Shown here: piece by piece, positions 37,459 through 45,914 of the stretch
How the letters are laid out: each line of letters begins with the position of its first letter
How positions within the stretch are numbered: position 1 is the stretch's first letter
Source of the DNA: Burkholderia cepacia
Lineage (GTDB): Bacteria > Pseudomonadota > Gammaproteobacteria > Burkholderiales > Burkholderiaceae
DNA: 64,000 bases
Assembly (NCBI RefSeq): GCF_029962485.1
Contig: NZ_CP073639.1
Coordinates: forward strand, 372,001-436,000
Direction: 5' to 3'
Notes under the pieces: model-generated
Told to the model about the DNA's origin: nothing
The model's database searches: none
Seen by the model: the letters and a program-made list of their open reading frames with translations, nothing else
Made by a program: the position numbers and the translations under genes

Positions 37459-37944
37459 ATGACGGTATCCAGACTCGCGCACTACTCGATCCGCACGCTC
37501 GATCTCGAGCGATCGTGCCGGTTCTACGAACGTGTGCTCGGCTTCAGGCGCGGCTACCGGCCGCCGTTCGACTTTCCCGGCGCATGGCTCTACAAGGGCG
37601 GCGACGAAAGCGACTACGGCACGGTCCACATCATCGGCGTCGACCCGGCCAACCCGGACGGGCTCGCGGCCTACCTCGGCGACAAGGCGCTGCCTGCGAC
37701 GGGTACCGGCACCGTCGACCACATCGCCTTCCTCGCGACCGGCGTCGAGGCGATGTGGGACACGCTGCGCGCCGAAAACGTCGCGTGGCGCGACCGCACC
37801 GTGCCGAGCCTCGGGCTGCACCAGGTGTTTATCGAGGATCCGTCCGGCGTGACGATCGAACTCAACTTCCCCGCCGCCGAAGTCGCGGGGCTGACACTTC
37901 CCGCCGCCGTACCGGCCGGCGACTCCCAAGGACACGGAGACTGA
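37459..37944 (+). CDS. VOC family (glyoxalase/dioxygenase-like) protein
   Basis: 161 residues with paired beta-alpha-beta-beta-beta modules: LAHYSIRTLDLERSCRFYERVLGF, then VDHIAFLATGVEAMWDTL and QVFIEDPSGVTIELNFP. Metal ligands are likely His (LAHYSIRT), His in TVDHIAF and Glu in GVTIELN. May be a ring-cleaving dioxygenase, lyase or isomerase. AAGGAG lies 6 nt before ATG 37459. First gene of a run (VOC, monooxygenase, DUF485, symporter, amidohydrolase) and one base from the next gene. Confidence 0.87.
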   Translation: MTVSRLAHYSIRTLDLERSCRFYERVLGFRRGYRPPFDFPGAWLYKGGDESDYGTVHIIGVDPANPDGLAAYLGDKALPATGTGTVDHIAFLATGVEAMWDTLRAENVAWRDRTVPSLGLHQVFIEDPSGVTIELNFPAAEVAGLTLPAAVPAGDSQGHGD

Positions 37945-37945
37945 C

Positions 37946-39172
37946 ATGAACCACAGCACATCGACCAAACGCAAGGCCGCGATCGTCGGCGGTTCGCTGG
38001 GCGGCCTGTTTGCCGCGAATCTCCTGCTGCGCAACGGCTGGGACGTGGACGTGTTCGAACGGGTGCCCGAGGCGCTGTCGGGCCGCGGCGCCGGGATCGT
38101 CACGCACCCCGAACTGTTCGACGTGATGCTCGCCGCGGGCGTACGCATCGACGCATCGATCGGCGTGAAGGTCGAATCGCGGATCACGCTCGGCCGCGAC
38201 GGCACCGTCGTGTCGGAACGCCGGATGCCGCAGACGCTTACCGCGTGGAGCAAGATGTACCACGTGCTGCGCGCGGCGCTGCCCGACCAGCACTACCGCG
38301 CCGGCGCGGTCGTCACCGACGTCGCGGACGGCCCCGAACACGCGTCGGTCACGCTGTCCGACGGCTCGGTCGTGCATGCCGACCTGGTCATCGCGGCCGA
38401 CGGCTTCCGCTCGGCGATCCGCGAGAAATTCCTGCCGGACGCGCGGCTGCAGTACGCGGGCTACGTCGCGTGGCGCGGGCTGGTCGACGAACTCGGGCTG
38501 TCGGAGGCCACCCACGCAACGCTGTTCGGGAATTTCGCGTTCGGCCTGCCGCCGCATGAGCAGATCCTCGGTTATCCGGTCGCCGGCCAGGGCAACAGCA
38601 CGAAGCCGGGCGAGCGCCGCTACAACTACGTGTGGTATCGCGCGACCCGCGAGGATACCGATCTGCCGAACCTGCTGACCGACGCGACCGGCAAGCTCTG
38701 GGCGGGCGGCATTCCGCCTACGCTGATCCGGCGCGAGGTGCTCGACGACATGGAAGACGCCGCTCACGCGCTGCTGGCGCCGCAGTTCGCCGAGGTCGTC
38801 ACGCGTGCGACGCAGCCGCTGTTCCAGCCGATCTACGACCTTGAAGTGCCGAACATGGCGTTCGGCCGGATCGCGCTGCTCGGCGACGCCGCGTTCGTCG
38901 CGCGGCCGCATTGCGGGATGGGCGTCACGAAGGCCGCGGGCGACGCGCTCGCGCTCGTCACCGCGCTCGCCACGCGCGCCGACACGCTCGACGCGCTGTG
39001 CGAATACAGCGAGACGCGCACGGCATTCGGCGCGGCGATCGTGGAGCACGCGCGCCACCTCGGCGCCTACATGCAGGCGCAACTGAAGAACGACACCGAG
39101 CGCGAAATGGCCGAGCGCTATCGCACGCCGGAAGTCGTGATGCGGGAAACCGCCGTTCCGCCGCACTTCTGA
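37946..39172 (+). CDS. FAD-dependent aromatic monooxygenase
   Basis: 408 residues of the class A flavoprotein hydroxylase family. FAD GxGxxG-type motif [17 protein letters not shown], the middle [12 protein letters not shown] segment and [21 protein letters not shown] near the C-terminus. Likely hydroxylates an aromatic or heteroaromatic acid or phenol using NAD(P)H and O2; overall it resembles 2,6-dihydroxypyridine 3-hydroxylase-like enzymes, which is a tentative comparison. Start ATG 37946, one base after the VOC stop, with GGAGA upstream. Confidence 0.85.
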   Translation: MNHSTSTKRKAAIVGGSLGGLFAANLLLRNGWDVDVFERVPEALSGRGAGIVTHPELFDVMLAAGVRIDASIGVKVESRITLGRDGTVVSERRMPQTLTAWSKMYHVLRAALPDQHYRAGAVVTDVADGPEHASVTLSDGSVVHADLVIAADGFRSAIREKFLPDARLQYAGYVAWRGLVDELGLSEATHATLFGNFAFGLPPHEQILGYPVAGQGNSTKPGERRYNYVWYRATREDTDLPNLLTDATGKLWAGGIPPTLIRREVLDDMEDAAHALLAPQFAEVVTRATQPLFQPIYDLEVPNMAFGRIALLGDAAFVARPHCGMGVTKAAGDALALVTALATRADTLDALCEYSETRTAFGAAIVEHARHLGAYMQAQLKNDTEREMAERYRTPEVVMRETAVPPHF

Positions 39173-39243
39173 GCACGCACGGGCGCCGTGCGCGACACGC
39201 GCGGCGCCCGTCGCCAGGTCATTCCAGACGAGAAGGAGACACC

Positions 39244-39606
39244 GTGAACCACCCGCTTCCGGCTACCGCCGGCACCGCGCCCGAACCGGCCGCACCCTCA
39301 TCATCCGCGACGCATCCGCTGCTGCGCGACGCCCGCTTTCGCGAGCACGTCCGGCGCCGAAGGCTGTTCGCCTGGTCGCTGACGTTCGTCATGCTCACCC
39401 TCTATTTCGCGTTCATCCTGACGCTCGCATTTTCCCCGGCGCTGCTCGGCGCGCCGATCGTGCCGGGCCGGCCGACTCCGTGGGGCATCCCGGTCGGGTT
39501 CGGCATGTTCGCCGCGACCTTCGCGCTGGTCGCGCTTTATGTGTTTCGCGCCAATACGGTGTACGACACGATCGTCGCGGCCCTTCGCCACGGAGACGCA
39601 TCATGA
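39244..39606 (+). CDS. DUF485 membrane protein
   Basis: 120 residues with two hydrophobic helices ([20 protein letters not shown] and [20 protein letters not shown]) after a soluble N-terminus. DUF485 proteins usually precede a solute:sodium symporter, as here: the stop overlaps the next ATG as ATGA (39603-39606). GTG start at 39244 with GGAG upstream; the frame continues back into the monooxygenase gene but has no other start signal. Confidence 0.85.
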   Translation: MNHPLPATAGTAPEPAAPSSSATHPLLRDARFREHVRRRRLFAWSLTFVMLTLYFAFILTLAFSPALLGAPIVPGRPTPWGIPVGFGMFAATFALVALYVFRANTVYDTIVAALRHGDAS

Positions 39607-41261
39607 AACGCCTGCTTCTCGCACTGCTCGCCGCCAGCGGCACCGAACCGGCGTTCGCGGCCGGCCCCGCCGCGCTCTCGCACGGGCACAATCCGGTCGC
39701 GATCGGCATGTTCCTGGTGTTCGTCGCGTCGACGCTCGTCATCACGCGCTGGGCCGCGCGCAAGAACCATAGCGTGGCCGACCATTACGCGGCCGGTGGC
39801 AAGATCACCGCGTTCCAGAACGGCTGGGCGATCGCCGGCGACTACATGTCGGCCGCGTCGCTGCTCGGCATCTCCGCGCTGGTGTTCACGAGCGGCTACG
39901 ACGGCCTGATCTATTCGGTCGGTTTTCTCGCGAGCTGGCCGATCATCCTGTTCCTGATCGCGGAGCCGCTGCGCAACCTTGGCAAGTACACGCTCGCCGA
40001 CGTCGTGTCCTATCGCCTGCAGCAACGGCCGATCCGTGCGTTCGCGGCGTCGAGCTCGATCGTCATCGTGCTGCTGTATCTCGTGTCGCAGATGGTCGGC
40101 GCGGGCAAGCTGGTCGAGCTGCTGTTCGGCCTGAACTACACGGTCGCGGTGCTGTTCGTCGGCGTGCTGATGGTCGTCTACGTGTTCTTCGGCGGGATGC
40201 TGGCCACCACCTGGATCCAGATCATCAAGGCCGTGCTGCTGCTCGCCGGCGCGGCGTTCATGGCGATCATGGTGCTGAGCCGGTTCGGCTTCAGCCTCGA
40301 CGCGCTGTTCGCGCAGGCGATTCTCGTCCACCCGAAACACGCGGCGATCATGCAGCCCGGCGGGCTGGTGTCCGATCCGGTATCGGCCGTGTCGCTCGGC
40401 CTCGCGCTGATCTTCGGCACCGCGGGCCTGCCGCACATCCTGATGCGCTTCTTCACGGTCGGCGACGTCAAGGCGGCTCGCAAGAGCATCCTCTATGCGA
40501 CCGGCATCGTCGGCGCCGGCTACGTGCTGATCATCATCATCGGCTTCGGCACCATCGCGCTCGTTGCGTCGGACCCGCAGTACCACGACGCGTCCGGCGC
40601 GATCACGGGCGGCGCGAACATGGTGGCGATCCACCTCGCGCATGCGGTCGGCGGCAACGTGTTCCTCGGCTTCATCTGCGCGGTCGCGTTCTCGACCATC
40701 CTGGCCGTGGTTGCCGGGCTCACGCTCGCGGGCTCGTCGGCGATCTCGCACGACCTCTATGCGAACGTGCTGCGTCGCGGGCAAGCGTCCGACCGGGAGG
40801 AAATGCGCGTGGCGCGCGGCACGACCCTGGTACTCGGCGTGCTCGCGATCCTGCTTGGCATCGCGTTCGAAAAGCAGAACATCGCGTTCATCGTCAGCCT
40901 CACGTTCTCGATCGCGGCAAGCTCGAACTTCCCCGTGCTGCTGCTTTCGATCTACTGGCGCGGCCTGACCACGCGCGGCGCGGTGCTGGGCGGCCTGACC
41001 GGGCTCGCGACCGCCGTGACGCTCACCGTGCTGAGCCCGACCGTGTGGGTGCAGGTGCTCGGTCATGCGCACGCGGTCTATCCGTACGAGTATCCGGCGC
41101 TGTTCTCGATGGCGGCGGCGTTCCTCGGCGTCGTCCTGTTCTCCGTCACCGATCGCTCGGCGCGTGCGCAACGCGAGCGCGCGCAGTTCGATACGCAACT
41201 CGTCGCGTGCGAGATGGGCACCACGACGCGCCTCACAACGGGCATCACGCCACGCGGCTGA
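39603..41261 (+). CDS. Cation:solute symporter (ActP/SSS family)
   Basis: 552 residues with about 13 hydrophobic helices; conserved SSS segments include [37 protein letters not shown] and [15 protein letters not shown]. Resembles acetate permease ActP, which imports small monocarboxylates with sodium, but the pathway context suggests another organic acid. [19 protein letters not shown] looks like a signal sequence. Start ATG overlaps DUF485 (ATGA). Followed by the Tat-linked amidohydrolase. Confidence 0.87.
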   Translation: MKRLLLALLAASGTEPAFAAGPAALSHGHNPVAIGMFLVFVASTLVITRWAARKNHSVADHYAAGGKITAFQNGWAIAGDYMSAASLLGISALVFTSGYDGLIYSVGFLASWPIILFLIAEPLRNLGKYTLADVVSYRLQQRPIRAFAASSSIVIVLLYLVSQMVGAGKLVELLFGLNYTVAVLFVGVLMVVYVFFGGMLATTWIQIIKAVLLLAGAAFMAIMVLSRFGFSLDALFAQAILVHPKHAAIMQPGGLVSDPVSAVSLGLALIFGTAGLPHILMRFFTVGDVKAARKSILYATGIVGAGYVLIIIIGFGTIALVASDPQYHDASGAITGGANMVAIHLAHAVGGNVFLGFICAVAFSTILAVVAGLTLAGSSAISHDLYANVLRRGQASDREEMRVARGTTLVLGVLAILLGIAFEKQNIAFIVSLTFSIAASSNFPVLLLSIYWRGLTTRGAVLGGLTGLATAVTLTVLSPTVWVQVLGHAHAVYPYEYPALFSMAAAFLGVVLFSVTDRSARAQRERAQFDTQLVACEMGTTTRLTTGITPRG

Positions 41262-41301
41262 GCCGCATGCCATGCACCCTCGATACACCATGAGAGACAC
41301 C

Positions 41302-42435
41302 ATGCTGAATTGCACCTGCTGCCCGTCGCCGGGTCGTCGTCGCCTGCTCGGCGCGCTTGCCGCGCTCGCGGGCACCGCCGTCGCCGGACAGTCCGCGTCG
41401 GCCGCCGGCACCGCGAGCACACTGGACGCCCCGGCCACGCTGCCGCCGTACCGGCCGCGCTCGATCGACATCCACGCGCATTACTACCCTGAAAGCTTCT
41501 GCGACCTGGTCGGCGGCGAAGGCAAGCGCTTCGGCGGGTCGTTCGTGTGCGACGATACGTCGTTCACGTTCCGCACGCCCGCCGGCGGCCTCGGGCCGCT
41601 GCCGATGAAGTTCATCGACATCGATGCGCGGCTCAAGGACATGGATGCGTCCGGCGTCGACGTGCAGGCGCTGTCGCTCAGCGTGCCGATGGCGTACTGG
41701 GCCGACCGGCCGTTCAACGCGAAGCTCGCGCGCGACTGGAATGCGTCCGCGTCGCGTGTCTACCAGCGGCACCCGACGCGCTTCGTCGTGCTCGCGACGC
41801 TGCCGATGCTGAACGCGGCCGACGCGATCGACGAGCTCGAGCGCGCCGCGCAATTGCCGGGCGTGCGCGGTGTGTACATGGGCACCAACATCGACAATCG
41901 CGATCTCGACGATCCGCTGTTCGCGCCCGTGTTCGCCCGCATCGAGCAGTTGGGCCTGCCGGTGTTCCTGCATCCGCAGCAGACGGTCGGTGGCGCGCGG
42001 CTCGGCGATTTCTACCTGAGCAACCTGCTCGGCAACCCGTTCGATACCGCGATCGCGGGGTCGCACCTGATCCTCGGCGGCGTGCTCGACCGCTATCCGA
42101 CGCTGGAAGTCACGTTGCCGCACGCGGGCGGCGCGCTGCCGATCCTCGTCGGGCGCCTCGACGCGGGCTGGACCGTGCGTCCCGAAACACGCCGGCTCGC
42201 GCAGAAGCCCAGCAGCTACCTGCGGCGCTTCAGCTACGACACGGTGTCGCATTCGGGCCCGGTGCTGAACTTCCTGATCGAGAACGTCGGTGTGGACCGG
42301 CTCGTGCTCGGCAGCGACTACTGTTTCGACATGGGCTACGAGCAGCCGGTCCGCTTTCTCGATCGCGTCGACCTGGGCGCGCAGCAGCGCGCGATGATCC
42401 TCGGCGGCAACGCGGGCAAGCTGCTGCGGATCTAG
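41302..42435 (+). CDS. Amidohydrolase (ACMSD-like decarboxylase family) with a Tat-type leader
   Basis: 377 residues of the amidohydrolase_2 family. Metal site IDIHAHYYPE, then PMAYWADRPF, VFLHPQQTVG, LPHAGGALPIL and VLGSDYCFDMGYEQP, the usual His/Asp set. Family members hydrolyse or decarboxylate aromatic-derived acids such as aminocarboxymuconate semialdehyde. The N-terminus has RRR before LLGALAALAGTAVA, suggesting Tat export, which is unusual for a decarboxylase and suggests a periplasmic substrate. ATG 41302; ATGs at 41272 and 41290 are possible. End of the VOC to amidohydrolase run. Confidence 0.8.
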   Translation: MLNCTCCPSPGRRRLLGALAALAGTAVAGQSASAAGTASTLDAPATLPPYRPRSIDIHAHYYPESFCDLVGGEGKRFGGSFVCDDTSFTFRTPAGGLGPLPMKFIDIDARLKDMDASGVDVQALSLSVPMAYWADRPFNAKLARDWNASASRVYQRHPTRFVVLATLPMLNAADAIDELERAAQLPGVRGVYMGTNIDNRDLDDPLFAPVFARIEQLGLPVFLHPQQTVGGARLGDFYLSNLLGNPFDTAIAGSHLILGGVLDRYPTLEVTLPHAGGALPILVGRLDAGWTVRPETRRLAQKPSSYLRRFSYDTVSHSGPVLNFLIENVGVDRLVLGSDYCFDMGYEQPVRFLDRVDLGAQQRAMILGGNAGKLLRI

Positions 42436-42601
42436 CGGGCGCCAAGCGCGGCGTCTTGACTGCCGCGCCTGCACCGTCGGCGCAGCGCGTGGCCGGACAT
42501 GGCATGATCCGCCGAGCCGCGATGCGCCAGCGCGCGGCGCCGCGCGTCACGACGCCTGGCCGGCGGCGCACGCCACCGGCCGCACACCGGAGTCACCCAC
42601 G

Positions 42602-43726
42602 ATGAAGATAGTCATTGCAGGCGGATCGATCGCCGGTCTCGCGGCCGCGCTGACGCTCGACTGCGTCGGACACGACGTGACGGTCTGCGAACGCTCGCCG
42701 TCGCCGCTGCGCGGCCAGGGCGGCGGCGTGGCGGTGTTGCGCCGGATGATGGCGTTTCTCGAACAGCACGGCCGGCATTGCCGCCACGCGATCAGCGTGC
42801 CGACGCACCGGCGGCGCTGGATCGATCGCGACGGCGTCGTCACGCGCGACGAGCCCGAGATGCTGCCGTTTTCGTCGTGGGACGCCGTCTATCGCTCGCT
42901 GTGCGAAACGCTGCCGGGCGGGCTCATCCGGTACGGCCGCACGGTCACCGGCTTCGACCAGGACGCGGACGGCGTCGACGTCCACCTCGGCGACGAACGC
43001 CTCCGCGCGGACGTGCTGATTGGCGCCGACGGCGCCGGTTCGTCGCTGCGCGCGCAGCTCTTTCCCGGTTATGCCCCATCGTTTGCCGGTTACCTCGCGT
43101 GGCGCGGGATCGTCGACGAAGCGGATTTCGACGCCGCATCGATCGCGCCGCTGGTCGAGAACATGACGCTGCACAAGGCGCCGGGCGAGCTGTTCATGGC
43201 GTTCCTGATTCCCGCGCTCGACGGTTCGCTCGTGCCGGGCAGACGCCGCTTCAACTGGCTGTGGTATCGCAACGAAGCCGATCGCGATGCGCTGCGCCAT
43301 CACCTGACCGATCGGGCCGGCCACGCGCATCACGCGTCCGTGCATCCGGGGCAGCTCGCCGACGATGTCGTCGCAACACTACGGCAACTCGCCGGCGAAC
43401 GGCTGCCGGCCACGCTCGCCCAACTGGTTCACGCGACACGCATGCCGTTCAACCAGGCGATCTTCGATGCGTTGAGCCCCGCGTTCGTCGACGGTCGCGT
43501 CGCGCTGATCGGTGACGCCGCATGCACCGTGCGCCCCCACACGGCGTCGGGCACGTCGAAGGCCGCGAGCGATGCGGTGTCGCTTGCCGAAGCGCTGCCG
43601 GCGGACGCGACCGATGTCGTCGCGCGCCTCGCGCAATGGTCGGCGCGGCGACGCGACGAGGTGACGTCGCTGCTCGAGAAAGGCCCGCAACTGGCCGCGG
43701 CGTTCGGCCTCGGCACGCCGCGCTGA
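42602..43726 (+). CDS. FAD-dependent monooxygenase (paralog A)
   Basis: 374 residues. FAD motif MKIVIAGGSIAGLAAALTL, middle ADVLIGADGAGSSLRAQLF, and VALIGDAACTVRPHTASGTS near residue 300, typical of class A flavin hydroxylases. CGGAG precedes ATG 42602. It is clearly paralogous to 49319-50443 (same lengths, near-identical motifs), the two flanking the cytochrome-IorAB operon. Substrate unknown; hydroxylation of an aromatic ring is the family role. It is followed by the TTCAG-repeat promoter of the cytochrome operon. Confidence 0.85.
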   Translation: MKIVIAGGSIAGLAAALTLDCVGHDVTVCERSPSPLRGQGGGVAVLRRMMAFLEQHGRHCRHAISVPTHRRRWIDRDGVVTRDEPEMLPFSSWDAVYRSLCETLPGGLIRYGRTVTGFDQDADGVDVHLGDERLRADVLIGADGAGSSLRAQLFPGYAPSFAGYLAWRGIVDEADFDAASIAPLVENMTLHKAPGELFMAFLIPALDGSLVPGRRRFNWLWYRNEADRDALRHHLTDRAGHAHHASVHPGQLADDVVATLRQLAGERLPATLAQLVHATRMPFNQAIFDALSPAFVDGRVALIGDAACTVRPHTASGTSKAASDAVSLAEALPADATDVVARLAQWSARRRDEVTSLLEKGPQLAAAFGLGTPR

Positions 43727-44136
43727 CGCGGCGGCGCCCGCGCCGGGGCGCGTCGCAGCAGGGTTCAGAACGTTTCAGCGCAGCTTCAGGAAATGGCGCC
43801 AGCGCGCGCGTAGACTGCCTCCATCCTCCGACGCGCGGGCGATGACGCGATTGCGCCATTGCTCGCGCGGCCTCCCCACACCTGGAGCAACGACATGATC
43901 TCCGCCGCGAATCGCTGCCGCCGGGCCGGCTTGTCATGGCCGGATCGCCCGGCGATGCACCGCCGTCATCGGACGGCGCCGACCGGAGCGACCGCCGCCG
44001 GTACGCGCGCGCCCTGCCTCCGATACGTGCCAGCCCGCGGCGACAGCCGAATCCGCATCGCCGCGCGCGGTCGGCATCCGCTCCATTGCCCCGCCGCTCG
44101 AACGAACGCAGGCGAACCGGTTCGCGTGGAGCGCGC
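43727..44136. promoter_or_regulatory. Intergenic region ahead of the cytochrome-IorAB operon
   Basis: 410 bp. Holds three TTCAG repeats and TAGACT (43764-43816), then a candidate short leader ORF starting at 43895 with GGAG upstream. No other coding frame. Together these suggest the operon is transcribed from about 43820 with a leader of some 300 nt. Confidence 0.5.
43764..43816 (+). promoter_or_regulatory. Candidate winged-helix-regulated promoter (TTCAG repeats, copy 2)
   Basis: TTCAG at 43764-43768, 43774-43778 and 43785-43789 (spacing 10 and 11 bp), then 21 nt to TAGACT (43811-43816), a -10-like box. The final pair and its spacing match 49214-49256, and the CTGCC after the box is also alike. 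Reads towards the cytochrome/IorAB operon. Confidence 0.58.
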
Positions 44137-44140
44137 ATGA
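43895..44140 (+). CDS. Possible 81-residue leader ORF overlapping the cytochrome start
   Basis: ATG 43895 (MISAANRCRRAGLSWPD) has GGAG upstream, and the TGA at 44138-44140 overlaps the cytochrome ATG at 44137 as ATGA, a coupling geometry. The protein is Arg/Pro-rich with no recognised domain, and high third-position GC alone cannot separate it from a shadow. If translated, it would couple translation of the leader to the cytochrome gene. Low confidence. Confidence 0.25.
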   Translation: MISAANRCRRAGLSWPDRPAMHRRHRTAPTGATAAGTRAPCLRYVPARGDSRIRIAARGRHPLHCPAARTNAGEPVRVERA

Positions 44141-45417
44141 AGCACAAACGACTCTGGTTCGGCGCGACCGGCATCGCGGTCGTTGGCCTGGCGATCGCGA
44201 TCGGCATCATGTTCAAGCCGTCGATTGCGCCGATCGATCCACCGGCCCGCGCGTCGTTCGATCCGCAACTCGTTCGCGCCGGCGCGCGGGTGGTCGCGCT
44301 CGGCGACTGCGTCGTGTGCCATACAGCGCAGGACGGCAAGCCGTTCGCCGGCGGGCTGCCGCTCGTGACGCCGTTCGGCACGATCTACGCGACCAACATC
44401 ACGCCGGATGCCGATACGGGCATCGGCCGCTGGTCGCGCGACGCGTTCGCACGTGCGCTGCGCAGCGGCATCGCCCGCGACGGCCATCCGCTCTACCCGG
44501 CGTTTCCGTACATCCACTTCACGCGCATGTCCGACGACGACATCACGGCCGCCTATGCGTACTTGATGACCCGCGAACCGGTGCAGACGAAGACGCCGCC
44601 GAACGAACTGATCTTTCCGCTGAACTTCCGGCCGCTGGTCGCGTTCTGGAACGTGCTGTTCCTGCGTGAAGGCGCATATCAGCCCGACCCGTCGCAATCC
44701 GCGCAATGGAATCGCGGCAAGCTGCTGGTCGACGGCCTCGGACACTGCGCGTCGTGCCATTCGCCGCTCAATGCGATCGGCGGCGAGCAGGCCGGCAAGG
44801 CGTTTGACGGCGGCATCGTCGACGGCTGGGAGGCGCCGCCGCTCAATGCGCTCGGCAACGCGGTCAAGCCGTGGACGCAGGCGCAACTGGTCACCTACCT
44901 GCGCACCGGCCGCGCGAGCGAGCATGGTGCGGCGGCCGGCCCGATGCTGCCCGTCACGCGCGATCTCGCGACCGTGCCGCAGGAAGACGTCGAGGCGATC
45001 GCCGCGTACATCCTGTCGATCCAGAAGCCGGCGGCCGCACGGCCCGCGGCGAGCGCCGCCGAACGCCATGCGACGACGCCGGCCGGCCAGCGCGGCGCGG
45101 TGCTGTTCCAGGCGTCGTGCGCGCAGTGCCACGGGCCGGCAGCGCCGATGCAGTCGATCGGCGAGCGGCCGACGCTCGCGTTCAGCACGGCGGTTGCTGC
45201 CGACACGCCGCGCAACGCGATCCAGATGATGTTCAACGGGATCGGCTGGCATGGCGAGGACACGCTGAACTACATGCCGTCCTACCTCGAACAGTACGAC
45301 GACGCGCAGATCGCGGATCTCGCCGCCTACATCCGCGAAACGTACTCCGAACGCCCCGCGTGGAGCGGTATCGATACCCTGGCCGCGAAGCTCAGAAAGG
45401 AGGACAGCGCGCGATGA
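44137..45417 (+). CDS. Triheme cytochrome c, electron partner of the IorAB hydroxylase
   Basis: 426 residues: one N-terminal anchor helix (WFGATGIAVVGLAIAIGIMF) and three c-type haem sites, CVVCH about 58-62, CASCH about 204-208 and CAQCH about 328-332. Triheme cytochromes of this type (alcohol/aldehyde dehydrogenase cytochrome family) commonly accompany periplasmic IorAB enzymes and pass electrons to the respiratory chain. Start ATG 44137, GGAG upstream. The stop overlaps the IorA ATG (ATGA). Confidence 0.9.
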   Translation: MKHKRLWFGATGIAVVGLAIAIGIMFKPSIAPIDPPARASFDPQLVRAGARVVALGDCVVCHTAQDGKPFAGGLPLVTPFGTIYATNITPDADTGIGRWSRDAFARALRSGIARDGHPLYPAFPYIHFTRMSDDDITAAYAYLMTREPVQTKTPPNELIFPLNFRPLVAFWNVLFLREGAYQPDPSQSAQWNRGKLLVDGLGHCASCHSPLNAIGGEQAGKAFDGGIVDGWEAPPLNALGNAVKPWTQAQLVTYLRTGRASEHGAAAGPMLPVTRDLATVPQEDVEAIAAYILSIQKPAAARPAASAAERHATTPAGQRGAVLFQASCAQCHGPAAPMQSIGERPTLAFSTAVAADTPRNAIQMMFNGIGWHGEDTLNYMPSYLEQYDDAQIADLAAYIRETYSERPAWSGIDTLAAKLRKEDSAR

Positions 45418-45914
45418 TCACCCTCACCGTCAATGGCGTGCGGCACACGCTCGACATCGATCCGTCCACGCCGCTCCTTTACGCGCTGCGCAACGACCTG
45501 CACCTGCACGGCGCGAAGTTCGGCTGCGGCCTCGGGCAATGCGGCGCATGCACCGTGATCGTCGACGACAAGCCGATGTTCTCGTGCCTGATTCCGGTCG
45601 CCGCGCTCGGCGAGCGCCGCGTGCGGACCCTTGAAAGCCTCGGCACCGCCGAGCATCCGGGCAAGTTGCAGCAGGCGTTCATCGATCATCAGGCCGCGCA
45701 GTGCGGGTATTGCATCGCGGGCATGATCATGCGCGCGCAGGCGCTGCTCGAACGCAACCCGAAACCCACCGAACGCGAACTGCGCGCGCAGATGGAACCG
45801 AACCTGTGCCGTTGCGGCACCCACATGCGGATCCTCGCGGCGATCCGCCAGGTCGCCGGCCTGCCGGACCCGGAGCCGGCGGGCGCTCCCGTCATGATCA
45901 GCAAGGGACTCTGA
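45414..45914 (+). CDS. iorA: Isoquinoline 1-oxidoreductase-type alpha subunit, 2Fe-2S protein
   Basis: 166 residues with two 2Fe-2S clusters: plant-ferredoxin-type ligands C38, C43, C46 and C58 (CGLGQCGAC), and the all-alpha domain ligands C97, C100, C132 and C134 (CGYC, LCRC). It transfers electrons from the molybdenum subunit to the cytochrome. ATG 45414 overlaps the cytochrome stop and has AAAGGAGG upstream. It lacks an export signal, so co-export with the Tat-leader large subunit is likely. The ior name reflects family architecture, not a proven isoquinoline substrate. Confidence 0.9.
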   Translation: MITLTVNGVRHTLDIDPSTPLLYALRNDLHLHGAKFGCGLGQCGACTVIVDDKPMFSCLIPVAALGERRVRTLESLGTAEHPGKLQQAFIDHQAAQCGYCIAGMIMRAQALLERNPKPTERELRAQMEPNLCRCGTHMRILAAIRQVAGLPDPEPAGAPVMISKGL

